64,000 nucleotides of DNA from Cristatella mucedo (Eukaryota > Bryozoa > Phylactolaemata > Cristatellidae). The notes below the pieces were generated by a model. That model made no database searches. It was not told where the DNA came from and was given only the letters and a program-made list of their open reading frames with translations. Both the position numbers and the translations under genes were made by a program. The DNA is taken from NCBI GenBank assembly GCA_009760855.2, contig WPIO01000074.1, positions 1,144,501 to 1,208,500 on the forward strand, given 5' to 3'. This document shows, one piece after another, positions 45,291 to 57,999 of this stretch (position 1 is its first letter; every line of letters begins with the position of its first letter).

Positions 45291-46100
45291 AAAACTAAAT
45301 CTCTTACTAGCCGTGCCACATATGCTGCAAAAGGAAGCATGTCAATTAGTTATCGACCTCGTTTCAAAGCAGCTTTAAAGGCAATAAAAGCTACTTTCCA
45401 TGTCTCGCTCAATGCGAGACTGCGTGCCTGCATTCAATATCTTGCACACTCGTACTCCCCTTAGTTGTCCACCTACGCTCTTTCCCTCATCTCTTTTCAG
45501 CTCTCTCGTCCTCTCTTTCTGGCTCTGCCTACACATAAAGAGATGCATCCAGTGTTTTACCACGAGTTAGCTCCTTGGTAATTTGGATAATATTGCCAAT
45601 GTCAAGGAGGCGAAACAATTTTGACACAGTGACGAGTGAAGAAAATATTTTGGCAAGAAATCGGATGGAGAATTTCTAGCTCGTACTTGCAATGCATCTC
45701 GACAGTCTCTTAAATCCTAAAATCCTGTAAGTAGCGTAAAGTTCAACGTGAAGTCCTTTTTGTACCCGTGTGGTAACCTTACCAAGGGCCAACATAATAA
45801 AACAGCTCTTAATTATAGGCTTTCGCAAATAAAAGTAGGTAAGATGCCAGCAGCCAATGTGGCTTTGAAATTGCCTGTGAATGCTGCACGTTTTGTTGTA
45901 TGCATTGAAGGGGCAGTAAGCTACCCTGGGAGGCTTTTCAAAATTCTCCGATGTACACAGAAGTTACCGAGCAACGAGAAAGAGTTGGAGTGGTGACGTA
46001 AGCTGCTGATGAGGCACCCCACAGTGCCTAGAAGTAGCGGGTAGCTTATAAAATTCATCCGCATTAGTAATTGGAGGCTTGTTTGGAGTTGCACAATCGA
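45291..46100. other. Intergenic DNA, no supported gene
   Basis: No domain-bearing frame. On the - strand, possible downstream exons for the 46.1-46.2 kb candidate (acceptors near 46,035 and 46,012) cannot be chosen between. Confidence 0.35.
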
Positions 46101-46105
46101 ATTAC

Positions 46106-46220
46106 CTTCGACGCCCGCTGGATTAGCCGCCTTGTCTTGAAGCTTGACTGTGGTTGTCAAGCCAGTCGGTGGGCTGCCAGATGTCATAGAGTGTAACTTA
46201 GCTCCTTGGTAGCTTGCCAT
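46106..46220 (-). CDS. Candidate first coding exon, unidentified
   Basis: On the - strand an ATG in a strong initiation context (AACCATGGC, at 46,220) opens 38 codons rich in small and polar residues (MASYQGAKLHSMTSG, then TTTVKLQDKAANPAG). It ends at a good donor, GAAG|GTAATT (exon end 46,106, phase 1). The composition looks coding, but no promoter element or unambiguous second exon is visible and I do not recognise the product. Confidence 0.3.
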
Positions 46221-46394
46221 GGTTATTCGCACTTACTCATGGCTTAGGCAGGAAACTCGCGGGGTCTATGGGAGTTTCCAGCAGCTTGTCTTTTTTGGCT
46301 AAGCAAAGACAGCGATTCCGTTGTGGTTCCTATATCAACTTTGAAATGAGCCATCACTGTTTGGGCGGTAATGCAGGTAGACAAGAATAATACT

Positions 46395-46708
<314 letters not shown>

Positions 46709-46711
46709 TTT

Positions 46712-47915
46712 CCACTGAAAATATGGGGTACCTCAGGGCTCCGTACTAAGTCCGGTTCTTTTCACGGTCCATACTCTCACTATTGCTGATGTGATTGCCA
46801 GGCACAATCTAGGCTTTCACTTCTATGCGGATGACACTCAGTTGTACTTTTGCTTTGATCCCTCCCAGCCTTCAAGCACCTCGAATTCTCTCAACTCACT
46901 TGTTGCATGTATTGATGACATTCCACATGGATGGCAGCAGATTTTCCAAAACTCAATGATGATAAAATTAACTTACTAGTTATGGGCAAACCCAGTATGA
47001 TTCAGAAATTGAAAAGGCTGTCGCTCAAAATTGGCTCTGCCAGCATATCTCCTGTAGAATCAGCACGAAACCTATGTGTAATGTTCCAAAGTGACCTCTC
47101 GTAAGACGACCACATCAGCTCCAATATCAAGTCTGCCTACTTTCAGCTACATAACATTACTAAAATTCGGGCTTGTTTAGATAAGTATATCACGTCTTAG
47201 TTGGTCTATGCATTTGTGACATCCCGTCTCGTCTGCTAATACTCACTGCTTGCTGGGCTACCGCCATGTGCAATCATGTGATTACAGCTGGTGCAAAACT
47301 CTGCAGATAGGCTTGTCTGTCGTGAGCGTTGCAGTTGCCTCATCACGCCACTTCTCACCGACCTGCACTGGCTACCAGTCAAGCAACGGACTGACTTCAA
47401 GGTTTTGTCGCTCACTTTTAGGTCACTTCATTCTATGGTTCCAGCCTATCTCTCAGATCTACTCCCCACCAGGCCAAGCATCGCACCACCCGCTTTTCGG
47501 AATCCAACAGTTTACCAATGCCTTATACAAACCTCAAATTCTTTGGAGACCGTGCATTTAGTTTGTATGCTCCCAAAGCCTGGAATTTACTCCCGACTTG
47601 CGTCAGAACATCCCCTGACTTGACCAAATTTAAAAAGAACTTGAAAACACCTATTTAGGACAGCATTTAGTGGGTCCTTGTGATTCGTCCTTCATGTGCT
47701 TATGCGTGCTGATACTGTTGCATGCTGCCATGAACCACATTTGCATGCTGACCCTGTGCATGTCACCCTTAATCGTGTTATTAAGGTTGCTTATCAAGCA
47801 TGATAGTACTCACCATTCAATTGCGTTTACCTTTGCAGCAAATGTAAAGTGCATAGGAAGAGATTGACTTCTCTGAGGGTGCTTTAGCCTATGCATTATA
47901 ATTATTATTCTTATT
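46712..47915 (+). mobile_element. LINE-A, 5'-truncated degenerate copy
   Basis: Starts at motif B ([11 protein letters not shown]), passes motif C (FHFYADDTQLYFCF near 46,812-46,860) and a broken motif D region. It continues through C-terminal blocks with several frameshifts and ends in the 3' UTR, tail hairpin and ATT repeat at 47,895-47,915. Confidence 0.93.
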
Positions 47916-47944
47916 ATATGACTGTGTGAGTGTGAGTTTATACA

Positions 47945-48068
47945 CTCATTTGCATAGCTTCCTTAGAGGACGCAATCTCTATCCAGGGATTCTTCACATA
48001 TGCTGAGGAGCTCGAGCCCACCACCTCAGCCATTAAATACAGTCACCGTGGCCTTGATTTTGGTGAGC
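47945..48068 (-). mobile_element. SINE-1 copy, diverged
   Basis: On the - strand GGCCACGGTGACTGTATTTA (A-box side) and GGTGGGCTCGAGCTCC (B-box side) precede the LINE-A-like end (AGAGATTGCGTCCTCTAAGG). Confidence 0.7.
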
Positions 48069-48164
48069 ACCTTAGCTACAAGACTGAAACAGAACGTCGT
48101 TAAAAGGATTTGTAGGTTCTTGCCGAGGTACGCACTAGGCGCGCACGTCAGGCTTCAAGATAAA

Positions 48165-48338
48165 AATATACTGGCTGATTTGACAGCCTCTTTCATATAG
48201 CGACAAAAGAGCCTTTACGCCTATCACTACCGCTTGCAGTGGTAATGAAGGATTGGCAACTCCAGGATTTGAACCCACGATCTCGCGACTGAGGTCGTGA
48301 TACTGCCTTACCTAGTGTGTTATCACGGCAAGAGGAGC
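48165..48338 (-). mobile_element. SINE-2 copy, full length
   Basis: All family blocks are visible on the - strand: GATAACACACTAGGTAAGGC, CGACCTCAGTCGCGAGATCG, B box GGTTCAAATCC, ATTACCACTGCAAGCGGTAG, GTGATAGGCGTAAAGGCTC and AGAGGCTGTCAAATCAG. Confidence 0.85.
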
Positions 48339-48339
48339 T

Positions 48340-51300
48340 AATGGCAGACGTCTAAGGTAATACGGTCGTGCAACTCCGAACAGGACTCCAATAAATAATG
48401 TCGATGAATTTCATATACTGCCCACCACATCTAGGCACAATTATGGTCTGCATCCTTAGTCAGTTCTCGTCCCCTTAATCGTGGTTGGAGATCAGTTTTC
48501 TCTCAAATTGTTAAGATGTACATGGATGTTGAGGAGGAAAGTAAACGCTCTGAAGAGTGGTGCTGGAATGAAACTCATTTTAATAAAATTTTAATTTAAA
48601 ATTTAAAATTTAAAAATTAAAATTTAAAATTTTAATAAAATTCATTGAAAAATAAGGTCTCCGAAATTAGCTCGAGTAGCTCGAGACTGGGAAATCTTTT
48701 CGGTGAAATATCGGCAGCTATCCACAGAGCTGTCACACCTAACCTGACAGATTACGTAATTCATGTTAATTCTTGGCAGATGCAAGTTTTCCTAAGAGAA
48801 AAAAGCCATATGGCAAGTTAGCAGCCAAGCAGAGCTTCCAAAATTGCTGCTTTCGTTACATGGCTACCTGGCTGCAGTGCCTCCCAAATTTATCATCAAT
48901 CTTTCTTTCCAGAGCATGCAAAGCGCCTTGTAAGAGATTTGGATCTGTCTCGGCACAATGACGAAATCTGAAATCAGCAGCAGACGCCGAGACTGTCGGA
49001 TTGCAGCTCCTAGTTCTGCTTTTTCATATACCTGCAGGATGTGCTGCAGGAAGATTTCAGCTACATCATTCAGTTTCAGCACCGGGGGAGGCGACCCCCT
49101 CTATTTGCATGCTGCGATGCGGGTGTGGCTTGTGTATGAGGTCGGTTGCTATGTGAATTGTGAATACTCGGGCTTTAGTTGAACACGCTACAAGCCCGGC
49201 AGGCACTTTCTACTGCCACCAGGCCTGCAAGCTCTAGATCTAAGTAGTGAACGCTAGTGACTAGCCCGCGGGGCTCTCAGAAAGAATATGTATTTGTAGC
49301 GGCAAGAAAAAAACTTGCAAACCAACTATCTGAATTATCTCTCTGTCTAATCATGGCGCATTTTGGGGGGGGGAGAGTACTAGCAAAATTTTATCGCGCA
49401 CGAATAGACATGCAAAAAAACTCACACCGACGGCACCAATTTATTGAGGATCGGTAGTCTTTAGAAGGTTATTAGAATACATTGTATCATCCATTTTTAT
49501 CTCATTTGGCTGATTTATTCGTTTGTTCGGTTACTTAATCGGAATGAATGTACAGTTTCATATCGTCGAGCATTGTAATGGCAAGCCTTCTCAATTCTCC
49601 ATATCAACATTTCTCTAAGAACTGATTCAAAGCTATTTACTCATCGGCTTTGCATGGAGTGCACAGCTAGTGCGATTTGGCAAGCAGATCTGTTAACGGT
49701 ACTCCTAGGAGTGCTGTGTCATTACTTGGTACTCTAGAGCCGGCTAAATTGGGATGGCACAATTTTCACGACGGTCCACTGTCCACGTGACTCAGAGGAT
49801 GATCGAATACTTTCGGCGACATTCGATGCTTCAGGCGCTGTCTCCCTGCCTTCTCAATAAGAAATTACTGCCGCTAACGAGATTTCATCATTCGGAAAAG
49901 CCTCCTTCAATCTTCAAAGTCTAAGTAGTAAGTTTGGCAACTAGCCAGGTGGCCGGCTGCAAGCATCGTGTTTGTTGACCAGTTTGTTGACGCCGTAGAA
50001 AAAACGGTTGAGCGAAATGGCACGCAGTAGGATTGCTGGAGCGCGTTCAATCAGAATGCAGCGTGTACTTTTCGATGCTCATTGCGCAATGTTCAAGAAG
50101 AATGCGATGAGTCATAAGGCACTCTCATCTTCCTCGAGACGCAAACGAGGTAAAAAGCACGCACTCCTACGGGCGCTGTCGGTGGAAGGCTGCGAAATAG
50201 GCTCGAGAAGACAGCGAGAATGGCTCACGTTAAAAGATACGGGCGAGATACGAAGGCTTCCTTGAAATATTATCCGGGTAGCGATGGCTCGATTTCGAAA
50301 TGAGCTCCGCTAAAGACTGAGGTCAATTCAAAGGTACTGCAGTCGGTGGCTGCAGTACCTTCGTAATACGGTCATCCCCTTCCCCCACCCGGACGTCCGG
50401 CTGGCTAATTTGCTTCCGAATAGTACACTGCTGTCAGTGACCCTAAAAGCCGAGATTCTTGCTAATCTGACAGTGCGTTGAGGTTCGCAAAGCAGTGAGC
50501 TGGCACACGAGAGGAACTTTGGCCATTTCTACGACTTAGCCGGACTAGGAATAAGAGGTACAGATGGGCGCCATTAGCACTTGAAATGGTTGCTCGACTC
50601 TGCGTTGCCATAGCGACAAGCTCACAGCTAGGTCGTACTCGCCGTAAGCGCCTGAAGCGTGTAGCCGTAGAAGCAGAGCAATTGCAGTTGAAGCACTCTG
50701 AGCGTGCGAGAATGCGATAGGCACGCCACACTAGAGGTACCTTACGCAGAATTAGTGGGGAACTCTGGTCGGAAAATCGGGCGAATAAATGAGAAATAGA
50801 ACATACGCCGTATCGTGAATCAGTACGATCGAAACTCGGGCGGCAGCATCTCGACGCGGACCGGCCGACTGTGCAAGCATTAGCAGCATCACGCCTCGTT
50901 CTTCGAGAAGCCACCGGGACTGCTTTTCACAGGGCAGCCACCTGATGATGGGCGTATCAAGATATCTCAGGTTGCAAGCCTCTGCTGCTGCCAGCTGCTG
51001 CTAGCGGTTTTTCTCTCGGCCTCTTCTGGCGGCGCCGACACGTCAGACACGGCGGCGGCGGCAGCAGCAGTCGTCCATTTTCGATATTTGATCGGCCGCT
51101 GGCCGAGATGTAGAATACTGCGGCCAATCGAATCGAAACTTTGACTCGCGGCATGGTCTGCCGCTTGTGACTGAACTGCTAGTAGTTAACACCCTGCATC
51201 ACGGAGGTTTGCTGCTTGCCATGCGTTTCCGTCTTTGCTGTACGCCCAAGATGGGTTGACGTCATAAGTTGCTGGTACAGAATCGGGTCGAAATGGAAAT

Positions 51301-52245
51301 GCAGAGTATCTATAAGGACCACTTTCATCAGTCTCAGCCGACGCACATTTACTTTGGGCCAAGTCATGTCTCGGGCCATCTAATCTAGGTGCTGTCGCTA
51401 CCCCTACGGCAACTAGGAATTGCCTTAGTATATGAAGAATGCTATCGGCGAAAGTCCCTGAAAATCTTTAACGTTTGATAAACAATCGCGTCTCTTACCT
51501 CCCGCTGCCACCTATCGAACAATTTTTTGGGCAAGTGACAGACCTTTTCTTTCCGGTTCGTCCGCTGAGTCACTAAGCAGGTCACTTCCGGTTCAAATGT
51601 TCGTAAAGTGAGCCGACCGCAATCAACGAAGCCCTTTCAGCGGTGGCCGAATCGAAGTGAATCGAAGTGAATTGTGTGCAAAGTGAATGAAAAACATGAA
51701 ATGAAATGAAAAATGTGAATGCAGATTATCGAGTTGAAGTGGGCGTGATTCGGTTCCGGTGGCCTAACTGTGTACCCAGCAGTCAAGCATACATGCCTTT
51801 GCCCAGTACTTGCCCCCCCCCCCCGCTTCGAAATCCGGATACACAAAGGTCACGCGAGCAGTGACGTTTGGCGCTTGCCCTCCTCCACCGACTGACGGCA
51901 GACCTGGCGCTGGAAAATAAACAACCCGCGCCTGGCATCCGGATGGCTCCACCGAAAAGCGGCCAAGCCAAACAGGACAGACGAGCCAATCCGACTGACG
52001 CACGAGGACTCGCGCGTAGAAAAAATGACTTGGCAGCGAGGCAATGGGAGCCAGTCATTGCAGACCACCACTGCAGACTGGCCTCCTGCTCTCCTCGATC
52101 ATCAAACGTCTCACCGTCTCCCACCGCCTGCCTGCGTCACAGCCATACCCGCGCAGGTGTCAACTAGATGAATCTAGATGATTTGCAATTCTTTTCGGAC
52201 TCGAGAATGCGGCTAGAGAGCGTTTAATGCACAGTTTGTTCTGCT
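48340..52245. other. Intergenic DNA, no supported gene
   Basis: It contains ATTTAAAATTTAA low-complexity DNA at 48,590-48,645. A 12-bp stem with 7-nt loop (AAGGTACTGCAG/CTGCAGTACCTT) lies at 50,331-50,361 and a run of C at 51,809-51,823. An ATG frame of 82 basic codons at 50,017-50,265 (+) and a - strand stretch ending in a GTATAT donor at about 49,024 are possible exons without support. Confidence 0.35.
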
Positions 52246-52249
52246 GAGC

Positions 52250-55200
52250 TCTATACAGCAAGAGAATGGTTCAGTCAAAGCAAATGGCTTAATGGTATCT
52301 CAGGAGTTAGTGATGGAAGAATAGTGACCTCATCAAGCAATTCTTCTCCCACTCAAAGAAGCAACCGCCCGACTACTACCGCCCTACACTATACTCTCCT
52401 TTTTTCTACTTCTTATTTTTACTTCTTATTTATTTTTATGGTTTATTTATGATCGTCAGCAGCTGCTATCGCTTCGTCGTCGTAGATCAAATGCATTCCT
52501 AGATATTAATGGTGTTGCTAAGATTCATGAACTATGCATTAACAAAAGAAAAGCACCCTGTAGCCACCGCCGTGGCCGGAACCGCCAGCTCAGACGCCGC
52601 TCGTTGGGCGGGAACTGCGAGCTGAGTACCCACTCGTTTCGTATTCCTAGCATTGTCTCGAACCGCTCAGCACGCTCCCCCACATGCGTCACTGTAAATC
52701 TCTCTAACTTAGTGGTCATCAGGCCTGTTGTAACTCCATCGACTAGACTTAACGCTTGCCTTTGGAATCCTCGCTCAATGTGCAATAAATCTCTGGTAAT
52801 AAGCGACCTCATTTCTGAAAATGGTATCGACCTGCTCGCCCTAACTGAAACCTGGCTGAAATCGATAAACTGCCCGACAGTTAAAGACACTACTACCATC
52901 CGGTTTCTCGTTCTTTCACACCCCTAGATCAATCAAAACTGGAGGTGAAGTTGCTATTGTCGTGCTCTAGAAATTCAACTTCAAGCCATTTGCGGTACCC
53001 TCGAAGCAGTCTTTTGAATCAATTGTCTTGGTCTCACCCGAAAACAAGCTACCGATAGTGGCAGTAGTCCATCGCCCACCAGGTACCAAATCCTCCTTTA
53101 TCTCAGATTTCTCCGATCTCATTTCGATTCTGTGTGCAAGAAATCGGTCCTTCCTCGTAATGGGTGATTACAACGTTCACTTTGATAACTTATCTGACGC
53201 TTTCAGCACCGAATTTCGTGCATTGACTGACTCATTGTCTCTTGCGGCTCATGTGCATGGCCCTACCCACATCAAGAGTCACACACTCGACCAGATTTTC
53301 TCATGTTACTGCACTTTGTCATCACCAATTATAACCAAATCCTGCTTATCTGACCACATGCAGATCTCATTCAATCTATAGTGTTTGCCCACATCCTCCT
53401 CTAAAATAACCTGTGAATCGCGAAACCTCAAGACCCTTGACATCGATGCTGTCCGTGCGAGAATATCTGCTTCACCTCTACTGCTCAGTCCTCCCTCCGA
53501 TCTGTCATCATTGGTAGATAGCTGCAACAAGACACTAGCTGACACGCTCGACGAGTTTGCAACTCTGACAAAGCGCACTGTGTGCCCCCGCCCAGACGGC
53601 CTATGTTTTACCACAGCCATTAAACTGGCCAGGTCTACTAAACGAAAGCTTGAAAAAGCATACAAAAGATCCGGACTAACTGTCCATCGAACGGCTTATG
53701 AAGACTACTGTAGGTCGTACCAATCAATCCTAGCAAAGGTCAAGTCTAGCTTCTATAGAAACATTGTTGAATCACAGATGCACAATAAAAAAATGCTGAT
53801 GTCGAAAATAAACCATCTCCTCAACCATTCCCAGATTAGCTCCTTACCTGATGATACTTGTGATGATCTAGTCAATCGCTTCTCTCGATTCTTTGTGTAG
53901 AAGATAGACAAGATCAGGGAATCCATCCCTACGATGACAACCTCCCCACTAGAATGCTGTTCCTCGGTTCCTGGCTGCACCCCAATGTCTACATTTAAGC
54001 AGGTCACTAGTGATCTAGTCCTAAAGTTCGTATCGCAATCAAAGAAGACAACAAGTCCTCTGGACCCTATTCCCACTGCCCTGCTCCTACGTTGCATTGA
54101 TCTGCTGCTGCCAAGCATAACTAACATCATTAATATGTCATTTTGTCGCTCACTTTTAGGTCTCTTCATTCTATGGCTCCAGCCTATCTTTCAGAGATAC
54201 TACCCCATCAGGCAAAGCATCGTACCACTCGCTTTTCGGAATCCAACAGTCTAGAAATACCTCGTACAAACCTTAAATCCTTTGGAGACCGTGCATTTAG
54301 CTCGTATGCTCCCACAGCCTGGAACTCCCTCCCGACCTGCATCAGAACATCCCCAGACCTGACCACATTTAAAAGAAACTTAAAAACATACCTATTTAGG
54401 ACAGCATTTAGTGGGTCCTTGTGATTCGTCCTCGATGTGCTTATGCGTGCTGACACTGTTCATGCTGCCACTAACCACATTTGCATGCTGACCCAGTGCA
54501 TGTAACCCCTAACCATGTTATTCATTTTGTTTGTTTTTCAAGCATGATTTTACTTACTATTCTATTGCGTATCACTTTGCAGCAAATGTAAAGCGCCTAG
54601 AAAGAGATTAAGTTCTCTGAGGGCGCTTTATCAAGTGCAATATTATTATTATTATTATTATTAGCCTCAGGTCATGTCCCAGCACCTTTCAAAAATGCTG
54701 TAGTCAGGCCTCTCCTCAAGAAAGCAACACTAGACCAAGAGAACTTGAGCAACTACCGCCCAGTCTCTCTTCTACCATTTCTATCAAAGACACTCGAACG
54801 GGTCATGGCAGACCAGCTAAACTCATTTATTGAAACCTCACACCTTGCTAGTAAGTTCCAGTCCGGCTTTAGAGCTAATCACTCCACAGAGTCAGCATTG
54901 CATTGGGTATACAACGACCTACTTAGGAATGCAGACATGGGTAGAGTGTCTCTGCTTGTTTTGCTCGATCTCTCGGCCGCTTTTGACACCATCGATCACA
55001 AAGTTCTTCTAGAGTGCCTCTCATCTCGCCTGGGCATCACTGGCACTGCTCTGCAGTGGTTCAGGTCCTATCTCAGTGGGAGACTCCAGAGTATTGACGT
55101 GAATGGACAAAGATCATGTGAAGTACCTCTGAAATATGGAGTACCTCAGGGCTCAGTGCTAGGTCCGGTTCTTTTCACGGTTTATACTCTGCCTCTTGCT

Positions 55201-56340
55201 GATGTGATTGCCAAGCACAATCTAGGCTTTCACTTCTATGCGGATGACACTCAGTTGTACCTTTGCTTTGATCCCTCCCAGCCTACGAGCACCTCAAATT
55301 CTCTAAACTCACTTGCTGCATGCATTGATGACATCCGATCATGGATGGCAGCAAATTTTCTAAAACTAAACGATGACAAAACTAACTTACTAGTTATGGG
55401 CAAACCCAGTGTGATTCAGAAATTGGAGAGGCTGACGCTCAAAATTGGCTCTGCCTGCATATCTCCTGTCGAATCAGCTCGAAATGTAGGTGTCATATTC
55501 CAAAGCGAACTCTCGTTAGACGACCATATCAGCTCCACAGACAAATCTGCCTATTTTCAGCTTCTTATTTTTGCTAAAGTTTGGTCTTGTTTAGATAAGG
55601 ATACCACATCTAAGTTGGTCCATGCATTCGAGACATCTCGTCTCGACTTCTGCAACTCACTGCTTACTGGCCTACCAGCATGTGCGATCAGGTGATTACA
55701 GCTGGTGCAAAACTCTGCAGATAGGCTTGTCTGTCGTGAGCGTCGCAGTTGCCACATCACTCCACTTCTCGCCGACCTGCACTGGCTACCAGTCAAGCAA
55801 CGGATTGACTTTAAGGTTTTGCTGCTCACTTTTAGGTCCCTTCGTTCTATGACTCCAGCCTATCTTTCCGACATACTACCCCATCAGGCCAGGCATCGTA
55901 CCACCTGCTTTTTGGAATCCAACAGTCTAGAAATACCTCGTACAAACCTCAAATCCTTTGGAGACCGTGCATTTAGTTCGTATGCTCGCAAAGCCTGGAA
56001 CTCCCTCCCGATCTGTGTCAGAACATCCCCTGACCTGACCACATTTAAAAGGAACTTAAAAACACACCTATTTAGGAGAGCATTTAATGGGTTCCTGTGA
56101 TTCGTCCTTCACGTACTTATGGGTGCTGACACTGTGCATGCCGCCACCAACCACATTTGCATGCTGACCCTGTGCATGTCACCCCTAACCATGTAATTCG
56201 TTTTGTTTGCTTTTCAAGCATGATTTTACTTACCATTCAATTGCATTTCCCTTTGCAGCAAATGTAAAGCGCCTAGAAAGAGATTAAGTTCCCTGAGGGC
56301 GCTTTATCGAGTACATTATTATTATTATTATTATTATTAA
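52250..56340 (+). mobile_element. LINE-A, near full-length copy split by a second LINE-A
   Basis: The only copy with the endonuclease half. An open basic amino-terminal region starts at about 52,450. The endonuclease domain shows LNACLWNPRSMCNKS, LLALTETWL (about 52,825-52,860), VVHRPPGT (53,066), VMGDYNVHF (53,157) and SDH (53,350). The linker runs to 53,955. RT resumes after the insertion at 54,661 with [23 protein letters not shown] and FHFYADDTQLYLCF, then the C-terminal blocks and a tail ending in (ATT)n at 56,315-56,340. It is dead: a frameshift near 52,895 and TAG codons near 52,970, at 53,379 and at 53,898, plus a CGA-to-TGA change at 55,693. Without the insertion it would be about 3.6 kb. 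L2/CR1-type by layout. Confidence 0.93.
54141..54660 (+). mobile_element. Young 5'-truncated LINE-A nested inside LINE-A
   Basis: About 520 bp from the TTTTGTCGCTCACTTTTAGG block to the (ATT)n tail. Upstream, the host element ends TTAATATGTCATT and resumes after the insert with ATTAGCCTCAGG. The copy at 43,350 shows the uninterrupted form. The insert is nearly identical to 44,520-45,035, so it is recent. Confidence 0.95.
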
Positions 56341-56344
56341 TATT

Positions 56345-57030
56345 ACTTATAGGATGCATAGATCCGCTGCTGCTATGCTTTCATGCTGAGATAATAAATG
56401 TTTCCTCAGCCTTCGGTCTTGTCTCTGCACCTATCAAAAAATTGAGAAAGAAACAGTAGACTAAAAGAAATTTTAGCCCAGGCTCCCTTCGACCGATCCT
56501 ATGAAAGACACTGGAACGAGTCGTGGAAGACCAGCTGAGTTCATAAGCCGAAGCTTCACGCCTAGCTGGTCAGCTCCAGACCGGCGTTAGAGCTAACCAC
56601 TCCACTGAGTCTGGATTTTTTCGCCGCAGCTTCTCAAGAATGCAGACTTACGTAATGTCGCTATGCTCGTTTTGCTCGATCCTATCGGCAGCTTTTGATA
56701 CTGTTGATAACCAAGTCGAGAGCCTCTCATCTCGCCTGTGGGTCGATTGCACTGCACAGCACTGCAACGCCTTCGGTAATGTCTCAGCAGTAGACCGCCG
56801 AGTAGCTATGTAAACGGTCAAAGATCATCCGAGGGACGACTAAATTACGAGGTGCCTCATGGCTCTGCGGGAGGCCCACACCTGCCCAGTCCCTTTCTTT
56901 AAATACAGTTAATAGTCTTTCTTGTTTCGTCTTGTCGGTGTGATAATCAAATATAAACCGCCTAGAGAGAGATTGAGTTCTCTGAGGGTGCTGTATCAAG
57001 TGCATTACTATTATTATTGTTATTACTATT
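56345..57030 (+). mobile_element. LINE-A-related old copy with large internal deletion
   Basis: RT amino-terminal blocks (KTLERVVEDQLS near 56,503-56,535; an AAFDTVDNQ-like block near 56,690) lead to a GVPHGS-like motif B near 56,860. The sequence then jumps to the tail hairpin and ATT repeat at 56,950-57,025. Confidence 0.82.
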
Positions 57031-57770
57031 ATCGTCGAGCAAAATCTAGATTTTCATATCTATACCAGCTGCACCTACAGCTACTCCTACATACTTTGAC
57101 CCCTCCCAGCCCTCCAGCACGTCAAACTCTCTCAAAGCCGTGCCGGTTTGACCCGGTGGCTAAGGAGCTCGGCTCGAACCAAAGTCAAGGTGAATGAATG
57201 TATTCGATGACCAAGATCTTGGGTTCAAGCCCCGTGGAAAATGTGAAGCATCTGAATTGAGACTGTGTTATCTTAGGACGCTGTACAAATGAATTGTAAA
57301 AAAAGAATTAAACTCTTATCGCAAGTACTGCTGGCATCCACACACGAATGGTAGCAAACTCTCTCAAATTAAATGAAGGTAAAACTATTTAGTAGTTATT
57401 GGCAAATCAAGTGTGATTCAATAATTTGAAAGGTTAACGATCAAGTATGCCTAAACGCCAGCATGTCTCCCGTTGAACCTGCTCGAAATCTAGGTGTCCT
57501 GTTCAAAACTGAACTTACGTCAGACGACCACATCAGCTACACAGTCGAGTCTGCCAACTTTCAGCTACGCAGCATTGCAAAATATTCGGGCCCGCTTTCA
57601 CTGGGACACTACATCCAAAATGGTCTGCGCATTTTAGCATCGCGTCTTCACTTCCTTAACTATTATGCTTACAGTTCATTCGGCCAGGTCAATCACACGC
57701 TCAGAGTTGGCACCGAACTTTGCATCAGAGCTCGTATATCTTGAGCGCCGTAGTTGCCGTATCAATTTTT
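57031..57770 (+). mobile_element. LINE-A-related old copy interrupted by SINE-1
   Basis: At 57,031-57,132 it reads a decayed motif C region (VEQNLDFHIY, then the Pro-Ser block). After the SINE it resumes with the NGSKLSQIK and VVIGKSSVIQ regions and LGVLFKTEL near 57,490. It fades at about 57,770. Confidence 0.82.
57133..57298 (+). mobile_element. SINE-1 inserted in LINE-A
   Basis: The head is GTGCCGGTTTGACCCGGTGGCTAAGG-like with B-box region GGGTTCAAGCCCC near 57,222. The tail is GTGAAGCATCTGAATTGAGA...CTTAGGACGCTGTACAAATGAATT. Flanks AAACTCTCTCAAA and TTAAACTCTT are partly alike, possibly a decayed target duplication. Confidence 0.88.
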
Positions 57771-57774
57771 TTCT

Positions 57775-57998
57775 AGAGAGGTGCACAGACCCACGTTTCG
57801 GTGGAACGCTTCGTGCGCGATCCTTTTCGGCGCTGGAGCATTGCCTGGCTGGGAACCAGAAGCGATTTCGAGCGCTCGAAGCGTACGAATGCACCGCACT
57901 GCTATTCGGGCGTCGACACAGTAGCAGGTCCGAGCACGGACCGTTGGTAAATGCAGTCGAGCGACCGCGAAAGCCGACTGGGAAGCTTCCTCCTTCTA
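57775..57998. other. CpG-rich segment between two LINE-A copies
   Basis: About 220 bp rich in TCGAGCGC/GAAGCG motifs and unlike the neighbouring LINE DNA. No coding or terminal-repeat signature could be established. Confidence 0.5.
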
Positions 57999-57999
57999 T

